A stretch of DNA of 64,000 nucleotides from NCBI RefSeq assembly GCF_022984075.1, contig NZ_JALAAD010000001.1, positions 1,592,455 through 1,656,454 of the forward strand, in the 5' to 3' direction. Every line of letters begins with the position of its first letter. The stretch's first letter is position 1. This stretch comes from Synechococcus sp. C9. GTDB taxonomy: Bacteria; Cyanobacteriota; Cyanobacteriia; Gloeomargaritales; Gloeomargaritaceae. Position numbers and translations under genes: made by a program. Of this stretch, positions 17,798 to 28,915 are shown piece by piece. The notes beneath the pieces were generated by a model. The model saw nothing but the letters and a program-made list of their open reading frames with translations. It did not search any database and was not told the DNA's origin.

Positions 17798-20179
17798 ATG
17801 TCCGCCCCCTGGGTCGAGGTGCTGGTGGATGTCCCCGGCTCAACCGCAGTCCTGACCTATCAAGCGCTGGCGGGGGTCACCCCGGGGGATGTGGTGCAGG
17901 TGCCCCTGTCCGGTCGGTCGGTGGCGGGGTTGGTGCTGGGCTGGGCGGCGCAATTGCCCCCTGGGATAACGGCGGCGCAGGTGAAACCCATTACTGCCAT
18001 TGTCCAGACCCAGTTATTCCCAGGCGATTACTTGCCGTTATTACAAAAGGTGGCGGATTACTACCAAACGTCCCTGGTCAATGTATTGCGTTTAGCATTA
18101 CCGCCGGGGGTCTTTCGTCGCAGTCAAACCCGGATTAAGGTGACGGCAACCGAGGCTCCCCCTACCCTGTCAGCTAAGGCGCAAACGCTCTGGGAGGTGC
18201 TGAGTACCGGAAGCGGGGACTACAGCCGCCGGTATCTGGAGCAAAAGGTACCGGGTTGTGGGGCGGCACTGCGGGAATTGGCTCGGTATGGTTTAATTAC
18301 AAGTTACTGCTATTTCCCCGGTTCCCCCCAGGCGCAGTACCGGAAGTTGGTGATGTTGGGGACGGGGGACACTACGACTTTGACCCCAGCCCAGCAACGG
18401 GTGGTGGAGGTTTTGCGGCACCGGGGGGGAGAACTCTGGTGGCATGAATTACAAAAGCAGGTCAAAACCAGTGCCAGCACCCTGGAAAAATTAGCCGAAT
18501 TGGGGGTGGTGAGTTGCGAAAAACGGCAGTGGCTCCGGCGGGAGATGGGGGCGGTGACAGCGGATCAACCCCGCAGTTTGACCCCAGCCCAGCAACAGGC
18601 GGTGGCGCACATTACCCAGGCGATAGCGTCCCAACAATATACGGAAATATTACTGCACGGGATCACGGGTTCGGGCAAGACGGAAGTGTATTTACAGGTG
18701 ATTGCCGGGGTGTTGGCGCAGGGAAAACAAGCCTTAGTCCTGATCCCGGAAATTGGTCTGACTCCCCAGTTGACGGAGCGGTTTCGGGCACGGTTTGGCG
18801 AGCGGGTGTGGGTGTATCACAGCGGGCTGTCGGAGGGGGAGCGGTACGATACCTGGCGGGCGGTTTGGCAGGGGTCAGCGGGGGTGGTGATTGGCACCCG
18901 GTCGGCGGTGTTTGCTCCGTTGCCCCGATTGGGGTTGGTGATTCTGGATGAGGAGCACGATGCCAGTTTCAAACAGAGCCAGATGACCCCTTGTTACCAT
19001 GCCCGGACGGTAGCCCAGTGGCGGGCACAAGCCGTAGCCTGTCCGATGGTGTTGGGTTCGGCGACCCCCAGTGCAGAAACCTGGCAACGGTTGGCGGGGG
19101 GCATTCATTACCTATCCCTACCGGAGCGGGTGCCTGCTCGTCCCTTGCCGCCCATGCGGTTGGTGGATATGCGAGTGGAATTGGCGAAAAAAAATTTCTC
19201 CCTGTTCAGCCAACTGGTTCAGGAAAAACTCGGGCAATTGCGGGCGCAGGGGCAACAGGCGATTGTGTTTGTCCCCCGCCGGGGTCACAGTACGTTCGTA
19301 TCCTGCCGTGCCTGTGGTTATGTCCTGCCCTGTCCCCGGTGCGATGTGTCCCTCACCTACCATCAGCCGGAAGCCAACCAGCAACCTTTATTATTTTGTC
19401 ATTACTGCAATTGGCGGCAACTACAACCGCAACGCTGTCCCGCCTGTGGTTCCGCCTTTCTCAAACATTTTGGCTGTGGCACCCAGCGGGTGGTGCAGGA
19501 ATTGGGGCGGTTGTACCCGGAGTTGCGGGTGTTGCGGTATGACCGGGACAGTACCACTACCAAAGGGGCGCATCAGGAAATCATGCAGGCGTTTCAGAAC
19601 GGGGCGGCGGATGTGCTGGTGGGAACCCAGATGCTCACCAAGGGGCTGGATATGCCGAACGTGACCCTGGTGGTGGTGTTGGCGGCGGATGGGCTGTTGC
19701 ACCTGGGGGATTACCGGGCGCAGGAGCGGGCGGCGCAAACCCTGGTGCAGGTGGCGGGGCGGGCGGGGCGGGGCGACCAACCCGGTGAGGTGATCATCCA
19801 AACCTATAGCTATGAACACCCAGTGCTATCCGCCGTTTGCCGCTATCAATACCCAGACTTTCTGGAGCAGGAATTGCAGTCCCGCCGGGAGTTGGGGTAT
19901 CCCCCCTGGGGCAGGTTAATTCTCCTGCGCTTGAGTGGTCTGGACGCTGGCTTGGTTGAGCAAACCGCCCAGAAATTAGCATTACAATTGCAGGATGAAA
20001 CCTGGGAATGTATTGGTCCAGCCCCCGCCTTTATCCCCCGCATCGCCAACCGCTACCGCTGGCAATTGTTATTAAAAAATACGGACAATTCCCCTCCGCC
20101 CAACCTCCAGCCCTTGCATCGCCTCTGTCCGCCGGGGGTGCAGTTGTTGATTGATGTGGACCCGCTGGAATTGCTGTAG
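17798..20179 (+). CDS. priA: Primosomal protein N' (PriA helicase)
   Basis: A 793-residue 3'-5' superfamily 2 helicase that reloads the replisome at stalled forks. Residues 1-110 form the 3'-DNA-binding domain. Walker A is GITGSGKTEVY (about 287-297) and motif II is DEEHD (about 383). The zinc-binding insert has four CxxC pairs (CRAC, CPRC, CHYC, CPAC; about 505-555). The C-terminal helicase lobe has VGTQMLTKGLDMPNVTLV and QVAGRAGRGDQPG. All motifs look intact. It starts 12 bases after gcvP with an AAGG ribosome-binding site just upstream. Confidence 0.96.
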   Translation: MSAPWVEVLVDVPGSTAVLTYQALAGVTPGDVVQVPLSGRSVAGLVLGWAAQLPPGITAAQVKPITAIVQTQLFPGDYLPLLQKVADYYQTSLVNVLRLALPPGVFRRSQTRIKVTATEAPPTLSAKAQTLWEVLSTGSGDYSRRYLEQKVPGCGAALRELARYGLITSYCYFPGSPQAQYRKLVMLGTGDTTTLTPAQQRVVEVLRHRGGELWWHELQKQVKTSASTLEKLAELGVVSCEKRQWLRREMGAVTADQPRSLTPAQQQAVAHITQAIASQQYTEILLHGITGSGKTEVYLQVIAGVLAQGKQALVLIPEIGLTPQLTERFRARFGERVWVYHSGLSEGERYDTWRAVWQGSAGVVIGTRSAVFAPLPRLGLVILDEEHDASFKQSQMTPCYHARTVAQWRAQAVACPMVLGSATPSAETWQRLAGGIHYLSLPERVPARPLPPMRLVDMRVELAKKNFSLFSQLVQEKLGQLRAQGQQAIVFVPRRGHSTFVSCRACGYVLPCPRCDVSLTYHQPEANQQPLLFCHYCNWRQLQPQRCPACGSAFLKHFGCGTQRVVQELGRLYPELRVLRYDRDSTTTKGAHQEIMQAFQNGAADVLVGTQMLTKGLDMPNVTLVVVLAADGLLHLGDYRAQERAAQTLVQVAGRAGRGDQPGEVIIQTYSYEHPVLSAVCRYQYPDFLEQELQSRRELGYPPWGRLILLRLSGLDAGLVEQTAQKLALQLQDETWECIGPAPAFIPRIANRYRWQLLLKNTDNSPPPNLQPLHRLCPPGVQLLIDVDPLELL

Positions 20180-20334
20180 CTGTCCTAGCCTTTAACAAAA
20201 AAATTGCCAATTTGCAATAAATTTATCTCGATGTGAAGCAAGGTATCAAATTGTTGCGGTCACGGGGCAGAGGGCAACGGCGGGGTGGGTTTTCGGTAAG
20301 AATACTCATAGACCAATTTGTGTGACAGCGACCT

Positions 20335-23300
20335 ATGTTCACCTACGTCAAGCCTGCTATCCGTCAGTTAGAGCCAGAAAATGTGGAAAACCGTACTGTG
20401 ATGCGGGTGGTGTATGTGTTATTGGAACCCCAATACCAAAGTACGTTGACGGCGGCGGCACGGGCAATCAACAGTCAGCCGGGGCATTTGGCGGTGCAAT
20501 TGAGTGGTTATTTAATTGAGGAATTGCGTTCCCCGGAAAACTATCAACAATTTCAGGCGGATATTGCCCAGGCGGATGTGTTCATTGCGTCGTTAATTTT
20601 CGTAGAAGATTTGGCGCAAAAAATTGTCCAAGCGGTAACCCCTTACCGGGAAAAATTGCACGCCATTGTGGTGTTTCCTTCCCTGCCGGAGGTGATGCGG
20701 CTGAACAAGATGGGAACCTTTTCGATGGCGCAGTTGGGGCAGTCCAAAAGTGCCATTGCCCAGTTCATGCGGAAACGCAAAGAAGCCGCCGGGTCTTCCT
20801 TTCAAGATGGGATGTTGAAGCTGTTGCAAACCCTGCCCAAGGTGTTGAAATATCTGCCCCTGGATAAGGCGCAAGATGCCCGGAATTTCATGCTGAGTTT
20901 TCAGTATTGGTTGGGAGGGTCGCAGGAAAATATTCGCAATTTTCTGCTGATGTTGGCGGATAAATATCTGCCCCAGGTGGAACAAAAATTAACGTTTCAA
21001 GAGCCGGTAACCTATCCCGATATGGGGATTTGGCATCCCCTAGCCGACCGGATGTTTGAGTCTTTGCCTGAGTATTTACAATGGTACGATCAGCGGTGGG
21101 ATATTAGGGAAGAATTGCGGGACCCCTTAGCCCCAACGGTGGGTTTGGTATTGCAAAGAACCCATTTGATCACCGGGGATGATGCCCATTATGTGGCGAT
21201 GGTGCAGGAGTTGGAATGTTTGGGTGCCAGGGTAATTCCAGTATTTGCGGGAGGTTTAGATTTTTCCAAGCCCGTCGAAGCCTATTTTTATCATCCCAAA
21301 CCCCCCCAAAAACCGCTGGTGGATGTGGTGGTTTCCTTAACTGGGTTTGCCCTAGTGGGGGGACCCGCCCGACAGGATCATCCCAAGGCGGTGGAAGCCC
21401 TGAAAAAACTCAATCGTCCCTACATTGTTTCCCTGCCCTTGGTGTTTCAAACCACCGAAGAGTGGCAGGCGAGCGATTTGGGATTGCACCCGATTCAAGT
21501 GGCACTACAAATTGCCATTCCTGAGTTGGATGGGGCGATTGAACCAATCATTTTATCCGGGCGGGATGGGGCAACGGGGAAAGCAATTGCCCTACAAGAC
21601 CGGGTGGAATTATTAGCCAAACGGGTACTGCAATGGGCAAATTTGCGCCGAAAACCCAAATGCCAGAAAAAAATTGCCATTACCGTGTTTAGTTTTCCAC
21701 CGGATAAGGGCAATGTGGGGACGGCGGCTTATTTGGATGTGTTTGGTTCCATTTATCGGGTATTAGAAGCTCTGCGTAATAATGGCTATCACGTTGAGGA
21801 AATGCCTGCGGATGCGGAAGCCCTGATGGAAGCGGTTTTACATGACCGGCAAGCCCTAATTGGTAGTCCGAATTTGAATATTGCCTACAAAATGTCCGTG
21901 CCGGAATATGAGCGGTTTACCCCTTACTATGAACGGATTGTGGAACAGTGGGGACCAGCGCCGGGGCAATTAAACAGTGATGGGCAGAATTTACTCATCT
22001 ACGGGAAACATTTTGGGAATGTATTTATCGGGGTACAACCCACCTTTGGGTACGAGGGTGACCCGATGCGTTTGCTATTTTCCCGTTCGGCGAGTCCCCA
22101 TCATGGTTTTGCCGCCTATTACACCTATTTGAATCACATTTGGCAGGCGGATGCGGTTCTGCATTTTGGGACGCATGGTTCCTTGGAATTTATGCCGGGG
22201 AAACAGATGGGTTTGTCGGGGGATTGTTACCCGGATAATTTGATTGGGGAATTGCCGAATTTCTATTACTATGCGGCGAATAATCCTTCCGAAGCTACGA
22301 TTGCCAAGCGGCGGGGTTATGCGACCACCATTAGCTACCTCACCCCGGCGGCGGATCAGGCGGGGTTGTACAAGGGGTTGCGGGAATTAAAAGAACTGAT
22401 CAGTTCCTATCAAACCCTCAAAGATTCCGGGCGCAGTGAGGCAATTATTAATAGCATCATGGAGCAATGTCGGCTGGTGAATTTAGACCAGGATGTGCCC
22501 TTACCCGATCAGGAGGCGGCGAGTTTAACACCAGCACAACGGGATGAATTGGTGGGGAAAATTTACCGGCAATTGATGGATATTGAGTCCCGTTTGTTGC
22601 CCTTTGGATTGCACGTGATTGGGCAACCCCCATCGGCACAGGAAGCGATTGCAACGTTGGTGAGCATTGCTAAAGTGGATCGCCCGGAGGATGGTTTAGA
22701 AAGTTTACCCCGAATTTTGGCACGTAGTTTGGGGCAGGATTTGGATGATATTTATCGCCTGAGCAACCAGGGCAATTTAGAGGCGGTCACACTACTCGAA
22801 AAACTGCAAAATCACACCCAAAAAGCGATTGAGACCCTGGTGCAAACCGTGACGGATCAGGAAGGGCGAATTGGGCGCACCTCTCGCTTTAATTTCTTTG
22901 GTTTGGGGGCGCAGGAACCCTGGTTTCAGGTGTTAAAAACCGATTACCCCCAATTGGAACAGGTGCAGTTGCAACCCTTGATGAATTATTTGGCGCAATG
23001 TTTGGAATTGATCGTCGCCGATAACGAATTGGGCGCATTATTAAAAGCCCTAGAAGGCGAATATATTGTCCCTGGTCCCGGCGGTGACCCGGTGCGTACC
23101 CCGGAGGTTTTGCCCACCGGGAAAAATATCCACGCCCTCGACCCCCAATCCATTCCTACGGCGGCAGCGGTGGCACAGGCGCAGGTGATTGTGAATCGGT
23201 TGTTGGACCGCTATCGTCAGGAGTCGGGGGGGGCATTCCCGGAGAGCATTGCCTGTACGTTGTGGGGCACGGATAATATCAAAACCTACGGGGAATCCCT

Positions 23301-24306
23301 GGCGCAAATTTTCTGGTTGGTGGGCGTAAAACCCCTGCCGGATGCCCTGGGGCGGATGAATAAATTGCACCTGATTCCCTTAGAAGAATTGGGGCGACCC
23401 CGGATTGATGTGGTGGTGAATTGTTCGGGCGTGTTCCGGGATTTGTTTTTGAATCAAATGTATTTGATTGACCAGGCGGTGAAATTAGCCGCTGAAGCGG
23501 AGGAACCCCTGGAATTGAATTTTGTCCGCAAACACGCTTTGGAACAGGCGCAAGAGTTAAATATTCCCCTACGGCAGGCGGCAACCCGGGTGTTTTCCAA
23601 TGCGTCGGGTTCCTATGCGGCGAACGTGAATTTGGCGGTGGAAAATAGTACCTGGGAGCAAGAAAAAGACTTGCAAGAAATGTATCTAAGTCGCAAATCC
23701 TACGCCTTTGATGCAGATGCCCCAGGGACGATGCGCCAAAATGCCCAACTCTTTCAAAGCAGTTTGCAACGGGTGGATGTGACCCTGCAAAATTTGGATT
23801 CCTCGGAAATTTCCCTCACGGATGTGTCCCATTACTTTGATTCTGACCCGACCAAAGTTGTCGCTGGGTTACGCAAGGATGGCAAACTTCCCCAAGCCTA
23901 TATCGCCGATTCCACCACGCCGGATGCCCGGGTGCGGAGTTTGAGCGAGACGGTGCGCCTGGATTCCCGGACTAAGTTGCTCAACCCCAAATGGTACGAG
24001 GGGTTATTACAACATGGGTACGAAGGGGTGCGGGAAATTGCCAAGCGGTTGAACAACACCCTGGGCTGGTCGGCGACGGCGGGGGCGGTGGACAATTGGA
24101 TTTACGAGGATGCCAACAACACCTATATCAACGACCCCCAAATGCGGGAACGGTTGATGAACCTGAATCCCCACTCCTTCCGGCGGATGGTGGGCACCCT
24201 CTTGGAAGTGCATGGGCGGGGCTATTGGCAGACCAGCCCGGAAAATATCCAACGCTTACAACAGCTGTACCAGGACATCGAAGACCGGATCGAAGGGGTG
24301 TCCTAG
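20335..24306 (+). CDS. chlH: Magnesium chelatase subunit H
   Basis: A 1323-residue ChlH, the porphyrin-binding catalytic subunit that inserts Mg into protoporphyrin IX with ChlI and ChlD, the first committed step of chlorophyll synthesis. Length is typical (about 1330). Hallmarks include [43 protein letters not shown]-type core segments with the His and Glu residues proposed for metal handling, and the C-terminal [22 protein letters not shown]. The ATG at 20335 follows 155 bases of non-coding DNA that should contain the promoter. DUF429 begins on the base after the stop codon. Confidence 0.97.
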   Translation: MFTYVKPAIRQLEPENVENRTVMRVVYVLLEPQYQSTLTAAARAINSQPGHLAVQLSGYLIEELRSPENYQQFQADIAQADVFIASLIFVEDLAQKIVQAVTPYREKLHAIVVFPSLPEVMRLNKMGTFSMAQLGQSKSAIAQFMRKRKEAAGSSFQDGMLKLLQTLPKVLKYLPLDKAQDARNFMLSFQYWLGGSQENIRNFLLMLADKYLPQVEQKLTFQEPVTYPDMGIWHPLADRMFESLPEYLQWYDQRWDIREELRDPLAPTVGLVLQRTHLITGDDAHYVAMVQELECLGARVIPVFAGGLDFSKPVEAYFYHPKPPQKPLVDVVVSLTGFALVGGPARQDHPKAVEALKKLNRPYIVSLPLVFQTTEEWQASDLGLHPIQVALQIAIPELDGAIEPIILSGRDGATGKAIALQDRVELLAKRVLQWANLRRKPKCQKKIAITVFSFPPDKGNVGTAAYLDVFGSIYRVLEALRNNGYHVEEMPADAEALMEAVLHDRQALIGSPNLNIAYKMSVPEYERFTPYYERIVEQWGPAPGQLNSDGQNLLIYGKHFGNVFIGVQPTFGYEGDPMRLLFSRSASPHHGFAAYYTYLNHIWQADAVLHFGTHGSLEFMPGKQMGLSGDCYPDNLIGELPNFYYYAANNPSEATIAKRRGYATTISYLTPAADQAGLYKGLRELKELISSYQTLKDSGRSEAIINSIMEQCRLVNLDQDVPLPDQEAASLTPAQRDELVGKIYRQLMDIESRLLPFGLHVIGQPPSAQEAIATLVSIAKVDRPEDGLESLPRILARSLGQDLDDIYRLSNQGNLEAVTLLEKLQNHTQKAIETLVQTVTDQEGRIGRTSRFNFFGLGAQEPWFQVLKTDYPQLEQVQLQPLMNYLAQCLELIVADNELGALLKALEGEYIVPGPGGDPVRTPEVLPTGKNIHALDPQSIPTAAAVAQAQVIVNRLLDRYRQESGGAFPESIACTLWGTDNIKTYGESLAQIFWLVGVKPLPDALGRMNKLHLIPLEELGRPRIDVVVNCSGVFRDLFLNQMYLIDQAVKLAAEAEEPLELNFVRKHALEQAQELNIPLRQAATRVFSNASGSYAANVNLAVENSTWEQEKDLQEMYLSRKSYAFDADAPGTMRQNAQLFQSSLQRVDVTLQNLDSSEISLTDVSHYFDSDPTKVVAGLRKDGKLPQAYIADSTTPDARVRSLSETVRLDSRTKLLNPKWYEGLLQHGYEGVREIAKRLNNTLGWSATAGAVDNWIYEDANNTYINDPQMRERLMNLNPHSFRRMVGTLLEVHGRGYWQTSPENIQRLQQLYQDIEDRIEGVS

Positions 24307-25041
24307 TTGCGGTTTCTGGGGATTGACCTGGGCTGGAGTTCCGGCGCATCGGGTCTCTGCTGTCTCGCCTGGGAGGGTAATGCACTTGTCCTGCGGGATT
24401 TAGACCGTAAGCAAGCGACGGAAGCAATTTTATCTTGGGTGGACACCTGGGCACCCCCAGGGCAACCCGCAGCCATAGCGGTGGATGCGCCCACGGTGAT
24501 TACGAATGGGACGGGGATGCGCTTGGCGGATCGGTTGACCCATCGCTATTTCCGTCGCTACCATGCGGGGTGCTACCCGGCGAATTTAAGCCGTCCGTTT
24601 GCCAGCCGTACGGTGGGGTTTGGGCAAGCTCTCGTTCAACGGCAGTTTCGGCATGGCACCCACATCATTCCCCAAAAGCCCGACCGTTGGCAGATCGAGG
24701 TGTTTCCCCACCCAGCCGTCGTGCATTTATTTGATTTAGAAAAAATCCTCAAGTACAAAAAAGGGGCAGTGGCGGAGCGGCAGAAGGAATTAAATAAATT
24801 ACGCAATTTACTACTAACCTTAATTACCTCGGAACCCCCATTAAATCTATCAAGATCATTACCGGATATTCCCGACAAAACCACCCAATTAAAAATCCTG
24901 GAAGACCAACTGGATGCCCTGGTGTGCGCCTACGTGTGCGCCTACTGGTGGTACTGGGGGGAGGCGAAAAACCAGGTGTTGGGCAATGAACAGGAGGGGT
25001 ACATTGTCGTACCCCATCGCCGTTGTCGCCCTGATGCCTAG
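24307..25041 (+). CDS. DUF429 domain protein
   Basis: A 244-residue protein beginning RFLGIDLGWSSGASG, the conserved opening of DUF429, an RNase H/actin-fold-like family. AIAVDAPTV and the final DALVCAYVCAYW are further family signatures. The conserved segment starts at residue 2, so the rare TTG at 24307 must be the start; it lies directly after the chlH stop (GGGGTG a few bases upstream may serve as the ribosome-binding site). This implies translational coupling to chlH. Family members are predicted nucleases or nucleotide-binding proteins with no established role. The 3' end overlaps the sigma-factor gene by 4 bases. Confidence 0.85.
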   Translation: MRFLGIDLGWSSGASGLCCLAWEGNALVLRDLDRKQATEAILSWVDTWAPPGQPAAIAVDAPTVITNGTGMRLADRLTHRYFRRYHAGCYPANLSRPFASRTVGFGQALVQRQFRHGTHIIPQKPDRWQIEVFPHPAVVHLFDLEKILKYKKGAVAERQKELNKLRNLLLTLITSEPPLNLSRSLPDIPDKTTQLKILEDQLDALVCAYVCAYWWYWGEAKNQVLGNEQEGYIVVPHRRCRPDA

Positions 25042-26081
25042 CTCGCCAGGTATTCCCGGATGTTGACCCGCCGCCGCCGCAGGTGTTCGAGTGCCTGCTG
25101 TTCCAACTGGCGCACCCGCTCCCGGGACAGGTTCAACCGTTTGCCCACCTTAGACAGGGACAATTCCTTGCCGTCCTGCAGACCGAAGCGCAGGCTGATC
25201 ACCTCCCGCTGCTGGGGCGTGAGTTCCGCCATCAACCGCTCCAAATCCCCCCGCAGGGCTTCCCGGGTGGTGAAATCCTCCGGCGAAATCCCCCGGTCCT
25301 CCAGCAATTCCCCCAGTTCCGTGTCCTGGTTGTCCCCGATGCGTAAATCCATCGAGATGGGCTGGCGGGACATGAGCAGGTATTCCCGAATCTGGGCTGG
25401 TTCCAACTCCAGGGCTTGGGCAATCTCTGAGGGCGTCGCCGACCGCCCCAACTGCTGGGACAACTCCCGCTGGGTTTTTTTGATCTTGTTCAGCTTTTCG
25501 GTGATGTGAATCGGCAAACGGATGGTGCGGGCTTGCTGGGCAATCGCCCGGGTGATGGCTTGGCGAATCCACCAATAGGCATAGGTGGAGAATTTGTAGC
25601 CCCGGGTCGGGTCAAACTTTTCCACCCCCCGCTCCAAGCCCAGGGTGCCCTCCTGGATCAAATCCAGCAGTTCCAGGTTGCGTTTCTGATACTTTTTGGC
25701 AATCGAGACCACCAAGCGCAAATTCGCTTCGATCATCCGTTGTTTTGCCCGTTGCCCCCGGCGCAGGGTGTCTTGCAGAGCCGTCACCGTCATCCCGGCT
25801 TTTTCCGCCCAGAGTTCCATATCCGGGGTTTGCCCGGTTTCGGCGGCAATTTTATCCCGCAGTTCCAGCAACTGCATCATCTGTTGCACCTGCTTGCCAA
25901 AGACAATTTCCTGCTCATGGGTCAACAGCGGCACCCGCCCAATCTCCTGCAGGTAGGTGCGAACCATATCCGGGGTCACCGCTCCCCGCCGCCCACCCGT
26001 CGGTTCCAAGTCACCGGGGGAAGTCAGGGGGCTGTCCAAATCAGTGAGGGCTTCGGTGTAGTCAGTCATGGGTTCAATCAT
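25038..26081 (-). CDS. Sigma-70 family RNA polymerase sigma factor (group 2-like)
   Basis: A 347-residue sigma factor with regions 1.2 to 4.2: MVRTYLQEIGRVPLLTHEQE (1.2), IEANLRLVVSIAKKYQ and LLDLIQEGTLGLERGVEKFDP (2.1-2.2), YKFSTYAYWWIRQAITRAI (2.3-2.4), IRLPIHITEKLNKIKK (3.0) and LSLSKVGKRLNLSRERVRQLEQQALEHLRR (4.2). Region 1.1 is short, and the primary SigA is usually longer, so this is more likely a cyanobacterial group 2 factor (SigB/SigD type) that responds to stress or redox, but the subgroup needs a phylogeny. The ATG at 26081 is preferred over the TTG at 26147, which adds 22 unconserved residues. Confidence 0.9.
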   Translation of the reverse strand: MIEPMTDYTEALTDLDSPLTSPGDLEPTGGRRGAVTPDMVRTYLQEIGRVPLLTHEQEIVFGKQVQQMMQLLELRDKIAAETGQTPDMELWAEKAGMTVTALQDTLRRGQRAKQRMIEANLRLVVSIAKKYQKRNLELLDLIQEGTLGLERGVEKFDPTRGYKFSTYAYWWIRQAITRAIAQQARTIRLPIHITEKLNKIKKTQRELSQQLGRSATPSEIAQALELEPAQIREYLLMSRQPISMDLRIGDNQDTELGELLEDRGISPEDFTTREALRGDLERLMAELTPQQREVISLRFGLQDGKELSLSKVGKRLNLSRERVRQLEQQALEHLRRRRVNIREYLAS

Positions 26082-26448
26082 AGTTGGGGCATTCAGGGGC
26101 GAGGTGGATGAAAACTTTTCCCAGGGGTCGCGGTTCAGTTGAGCCAATCAGCAATAGGTTCCCGTCGCAGAAACGAGCAAATAGACCAAGAACCAGGAAT
26201 CCCAATAGGTCTCTAGGAACGGGAGCACCACAGGGGAATGGGGACGGTAGCAGTAAGTGTTTCTATTAACATGGTAAACCAAATGTATCCTTATGTAAAC
26301 TGATACGTTGGGCGGGAGCGGTTGGATTGAGTCCCAGACGAAGTTTAACCCTTCTCATCCTTCAGTATCTCAGAAATGCATAGTCACCTGGGGGGTGGGT
26401 TCCCACACCTAGTCTTTTAAGAAACGTTCTCCCAGGGGCAAAAGTTCC
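26082..26448. other. Intergenic region upstream of the sigma-factor gene
   Basis: About 366 bases between two minus-strand genes. It must carry the sigma-factor promoter and the 3' end of the HerA-like gene. AT-rich tracts occur at 26255-26310. I see no repeat copy, tRNA or convincing small gene. Confidence 0.4.
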
Positions 26449-28092
26449 CTAGAAGCCCAAATCCCGGCGGGCGGACTGGGCACGGGCAAGGATTTTGTCC
26501 CGATCCCGTTGGGTATCCAGGTACCCCAATTCCTGGTAAAAGGTCATGTCGTAGGGGCGAGTCTGCACCACCACCGGCATGGGCACCGCATGACCCAGCA
26601 CCAGTGCCTGTTGTTTGGAATCTAATTTCGCCAGCACCGAACGCAGTCCCTGACCGCCGGAAACCCCGGTAAAAATCGCATCAATGTCCTTTTCATCATT
26701 TAATAACGCCGTGATCCGGGTGCCAATCTGGGACATCACCTCGTTGTCAATCCCAGAAGGGCGTTGATCCACCACCAACAACGTGACAAAATACTTCCGC
26801 ATTTCCCGGGCGATGGTGCCAAAAATGGTCTGGTGTGCCACCCCTGGGTTCAAAAACCGGTGCGCCTCCTCAATGGTGATCACCAACTGCCGGGGACGGT
26901 CGCTGGGGTCTTTACTTTGCAGAAATTTCTCCGCTTTTTTCACATAGGAACTGTGAATCCGGCGGGTAATGATATTGGTCGCCAACATATAAGCCAACAG
27001 GTTAGACTGGGAGCCAAATTCCACCACCACATGGTGCCCGGCATCTAGGTCCCGCAGGATTTGGTTCACGTAATTGTTCGCCGAACCGGAACGGATATAG
27101 GTGAGATTTTCCAACCGTTGGAGTTTGCGTTGTAGTGCCATGATTGCCGCCGGACTGCCCCGTTTGGTCTGGCAAAATTCCTGAATGTCATCGTTCGACA
27201 TTTGCAGTAACTGGGCAATCCATTGCTTATTAAATTCCGCCCGCAGAATGTTGGCATTTTCCAAACTGGCTTCGGAAAGATTTAACACCTCCCGCAGAAG
27301 TTCCAAATCCTCTACTTCAATTTGGTCTAAACTAATCCACAATTCCTGGGCATGGCGCACCCCCCGCCGTTGGGTCGAAGCCGGGTCAAGGGTGTAGATT
27401 TTAATCTGGTCAGGAAATAACTGCTGTAACCCCTTCACCATCGAGACATCTTTACCTTCTTTCATCGCCTCCCAGCCGTACTCCGAGTGCATATCAAAAA
27501 TCAAGTTCACCGCCGCCTGTTTGTGAATAATGCCGCAGAGTAATAGGCGGGTCAAAAAGGATTTCCCCGTCCCCGATTTCCCAAAAATGCCATTGCTCCG
27601 CTCCACAAACCGGTCTAGATCAATACAGATGGGCACATCCATATCCAGGGGGCGACCGATGGCAAAATTGCGCCGGTGCGGGTCATCCTCCCACCCAAAA
27701 ACCGAGCGAAAATCCTGCTCCGAAGCATCATAAACCTGGCTGAAATGGCTGGGTACGGTTTTCACCGGTAGAAGTTCCATTGGCTGATCCCCATCCCCGG
27801 TAATCAGGGTCAACATGGGGCTAAGATTCACCGTCGAATAGGTGCCCGTCCCCGCCAAAACCTGAGTGAGGAATTGATTGTGGGGTGCGGGGGGATCGGC
27901 GAGAATCCGGGGGCTGGCGGTGCCCAAGACCACATCCGTGAGCATACAAAAAAACCGTGCCCTGCGTCCTTGCACCACCAAAAATTTGCCCACCCGTAAA
28001 TCCTCAACGGAAATATCAGGATGTAACCGCACTTCTAAACCTTGGGTGAGTGACCCTTGAATGACAGAACCGAGCGGAGGCATGGTGGTCAT
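26449..28092 (-). CDS. HerA-like ATP-binding protein (DUF87)
   Basis: A 547-residue HerA/FtsK-superfamily ATPase. An N-terminal beta-barrel (HAS-barrel-like, about 1-100) precedes the P-loop IFGKSGTGKSFLTRLL (about residues 167-182). Walker B is LVITIEEAHRFLNPG, and DQRPSGIDNEVMSQIGTRI is the sensor/arginine-finger region. HerA proteins form hexameric DNA pumps, in archaea with the nuclease NurA at recombination breaks; no NurA-like gene adjoins here. Closely similar proteins are widespread in cyanobacteria without known function. The ATG at 28092 is used; one at 28083 is an alternative. Confidence 0.88.
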   Translation of the reverse strand: MTTMPPLGSVIQGSLTQGLEVRLHPDISVEDLRVGKFLVVQGRRARFFCMLTDVVLGTASPRILADPPAPHNQFLTQVLAGTGTYSTVNLSPMLTLITGDGDQPMELLPVKTVPSHFSQVYDASEQDFRSVFGWEDDPHRRNFAIGRPLDMDVPICIDLDRFVERSNGIFGKSGTGKSFLTRLLLCGIIHKQAAVNLIFDMHSEYGWEAMKEGKDVSMVKGLQQLFPDQIKIYTLDPASTQRRGVRHAQELWISLDQIEVEDLELLREVLNLSEASLENANILRAEFNKQWIAQLLQMSNDDIQEFCQTKRGSPAAIMALQRKLQRLENLTYIRSGSANNYVNQILRDLDAGHHVVVEFGSQSNLLAYMLATNIITRRIHSSYVKKAEKFLQSKDPSDRPRQLVITIEEAHRFLNPGVAHQTIFGTIAREMRKYFVTLLVVDQRPSGIDNEVMSQIGTRITALLNDEKDIDAIFTGVSGGQGLRSVLAKLDSKQQALVLGHAVPMPVVVQTRPYDMTFYQELGYLDTQRDRDKILARAQSARRDLGF

Positions 28093-28267
28093 AAATTCTT
28101 TTCGTACCCAGAATAAATTGGTTCTATACTAATCCGAATTGCCCTCTTTTGGGGATAATTCAACCCAAAGTAACCCCAATTTACCAAAATTTTTTTGTTA
28201 CCCCCAGGTAACTAAGCGGGGAAACGGCTTCTGCTATGGTAAGGATGCAGTGACCCAGGAGGGCAAA

Positions 28268-28804
28268 ATGGCAGTCCTAGAGCGTGTACCGGATGTGGTG
28301 TTCAAGACCCGGGTGCGGGATGAGTCGGTGGGTGGTCCCAACCCCTTTCGGTGGCAAGACCTGACCACCCAGGATATTTTTGGCGGCAAAAAGGTAGTTT
28401 TATTCGCCCTACCGGGAGCCTTTACCCCCACCTGTTCCAGCACCCATTTACCCCGCTATGAAGAACTTTACGATGAGTTTCGTGCCCTGGGGATTGATGC
28501 GGTGATTTGCCTGTCGGTGAATGATGCCTTTGTCATGTACCAATGGGGCAAACAACAGGGGGTGAAAAATGTATTTTTATTGCCCGATGGTTCCGGGGAA
28601 TTTACCCGCAAGATGGGAATGTTAGTACGCAAGGATAATCTGGGGTTTGGGATGCGTTCCTGGCGTTATTCCATGTATGTGAATGATGGGGTGATTGAAA
28701 AAATGTTCATCGAACCCAACTTTAGCGATGATTGCCCGATTGACCCCTTTGAAGTCTCCGATGCGGATACCATGTTGAATTATCTCAAATCCCTAAAATC
28801 CTAA
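28268..28804 (+). CDS. Peroxiredoxin, PrxII/Prx5 type
   Basis: A 178-residue peroxiredoxin. The peroxidatic cysteine is C56 in [17 protein letters not shown], the PrxII/Prx5 signature. A second Cys ([14 protein letters not shown], about residue 158) could act as a resolving residue. Such enzymes reduce hydrogen and organic peroxides with glutaredoxin or thioredoxin. The ATG at 28268 follows a strong CAGGAGG ribosome-binding site; in-frame sequence upstream to 28139 is not conserved. It is divergent from the HerA-like gene and is the first of several redox genes between 28 and 38 kb. Confidence 0.92.
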   Translation: MAVLERVPDVVFKTRVRDESVGGPNPFRWQDLTTQDIFGGKKVVLFALPGAFTPTCSSTHLPRYEELYDEFRALGIDAVICLSVNDAFVMYQWGKQQGVKNVFLLPDGSGEFTRKMGMLVRKDNLGFGMRSWRYSMYVNDGVIEKMFIEPNFSDDCPIDPFEVSDADTMLNYLKSLKS

Positions 28805-28915
28805 GGCAATGGGCTGGCAAGGGGGATTTTATTTATGAACTTAGCATGATGAAATTCCCCTAGCCCTGCTTGTAAAATCTTGCCTAATACCGCATTATCT
28901 TGGGGGATAAAATTC

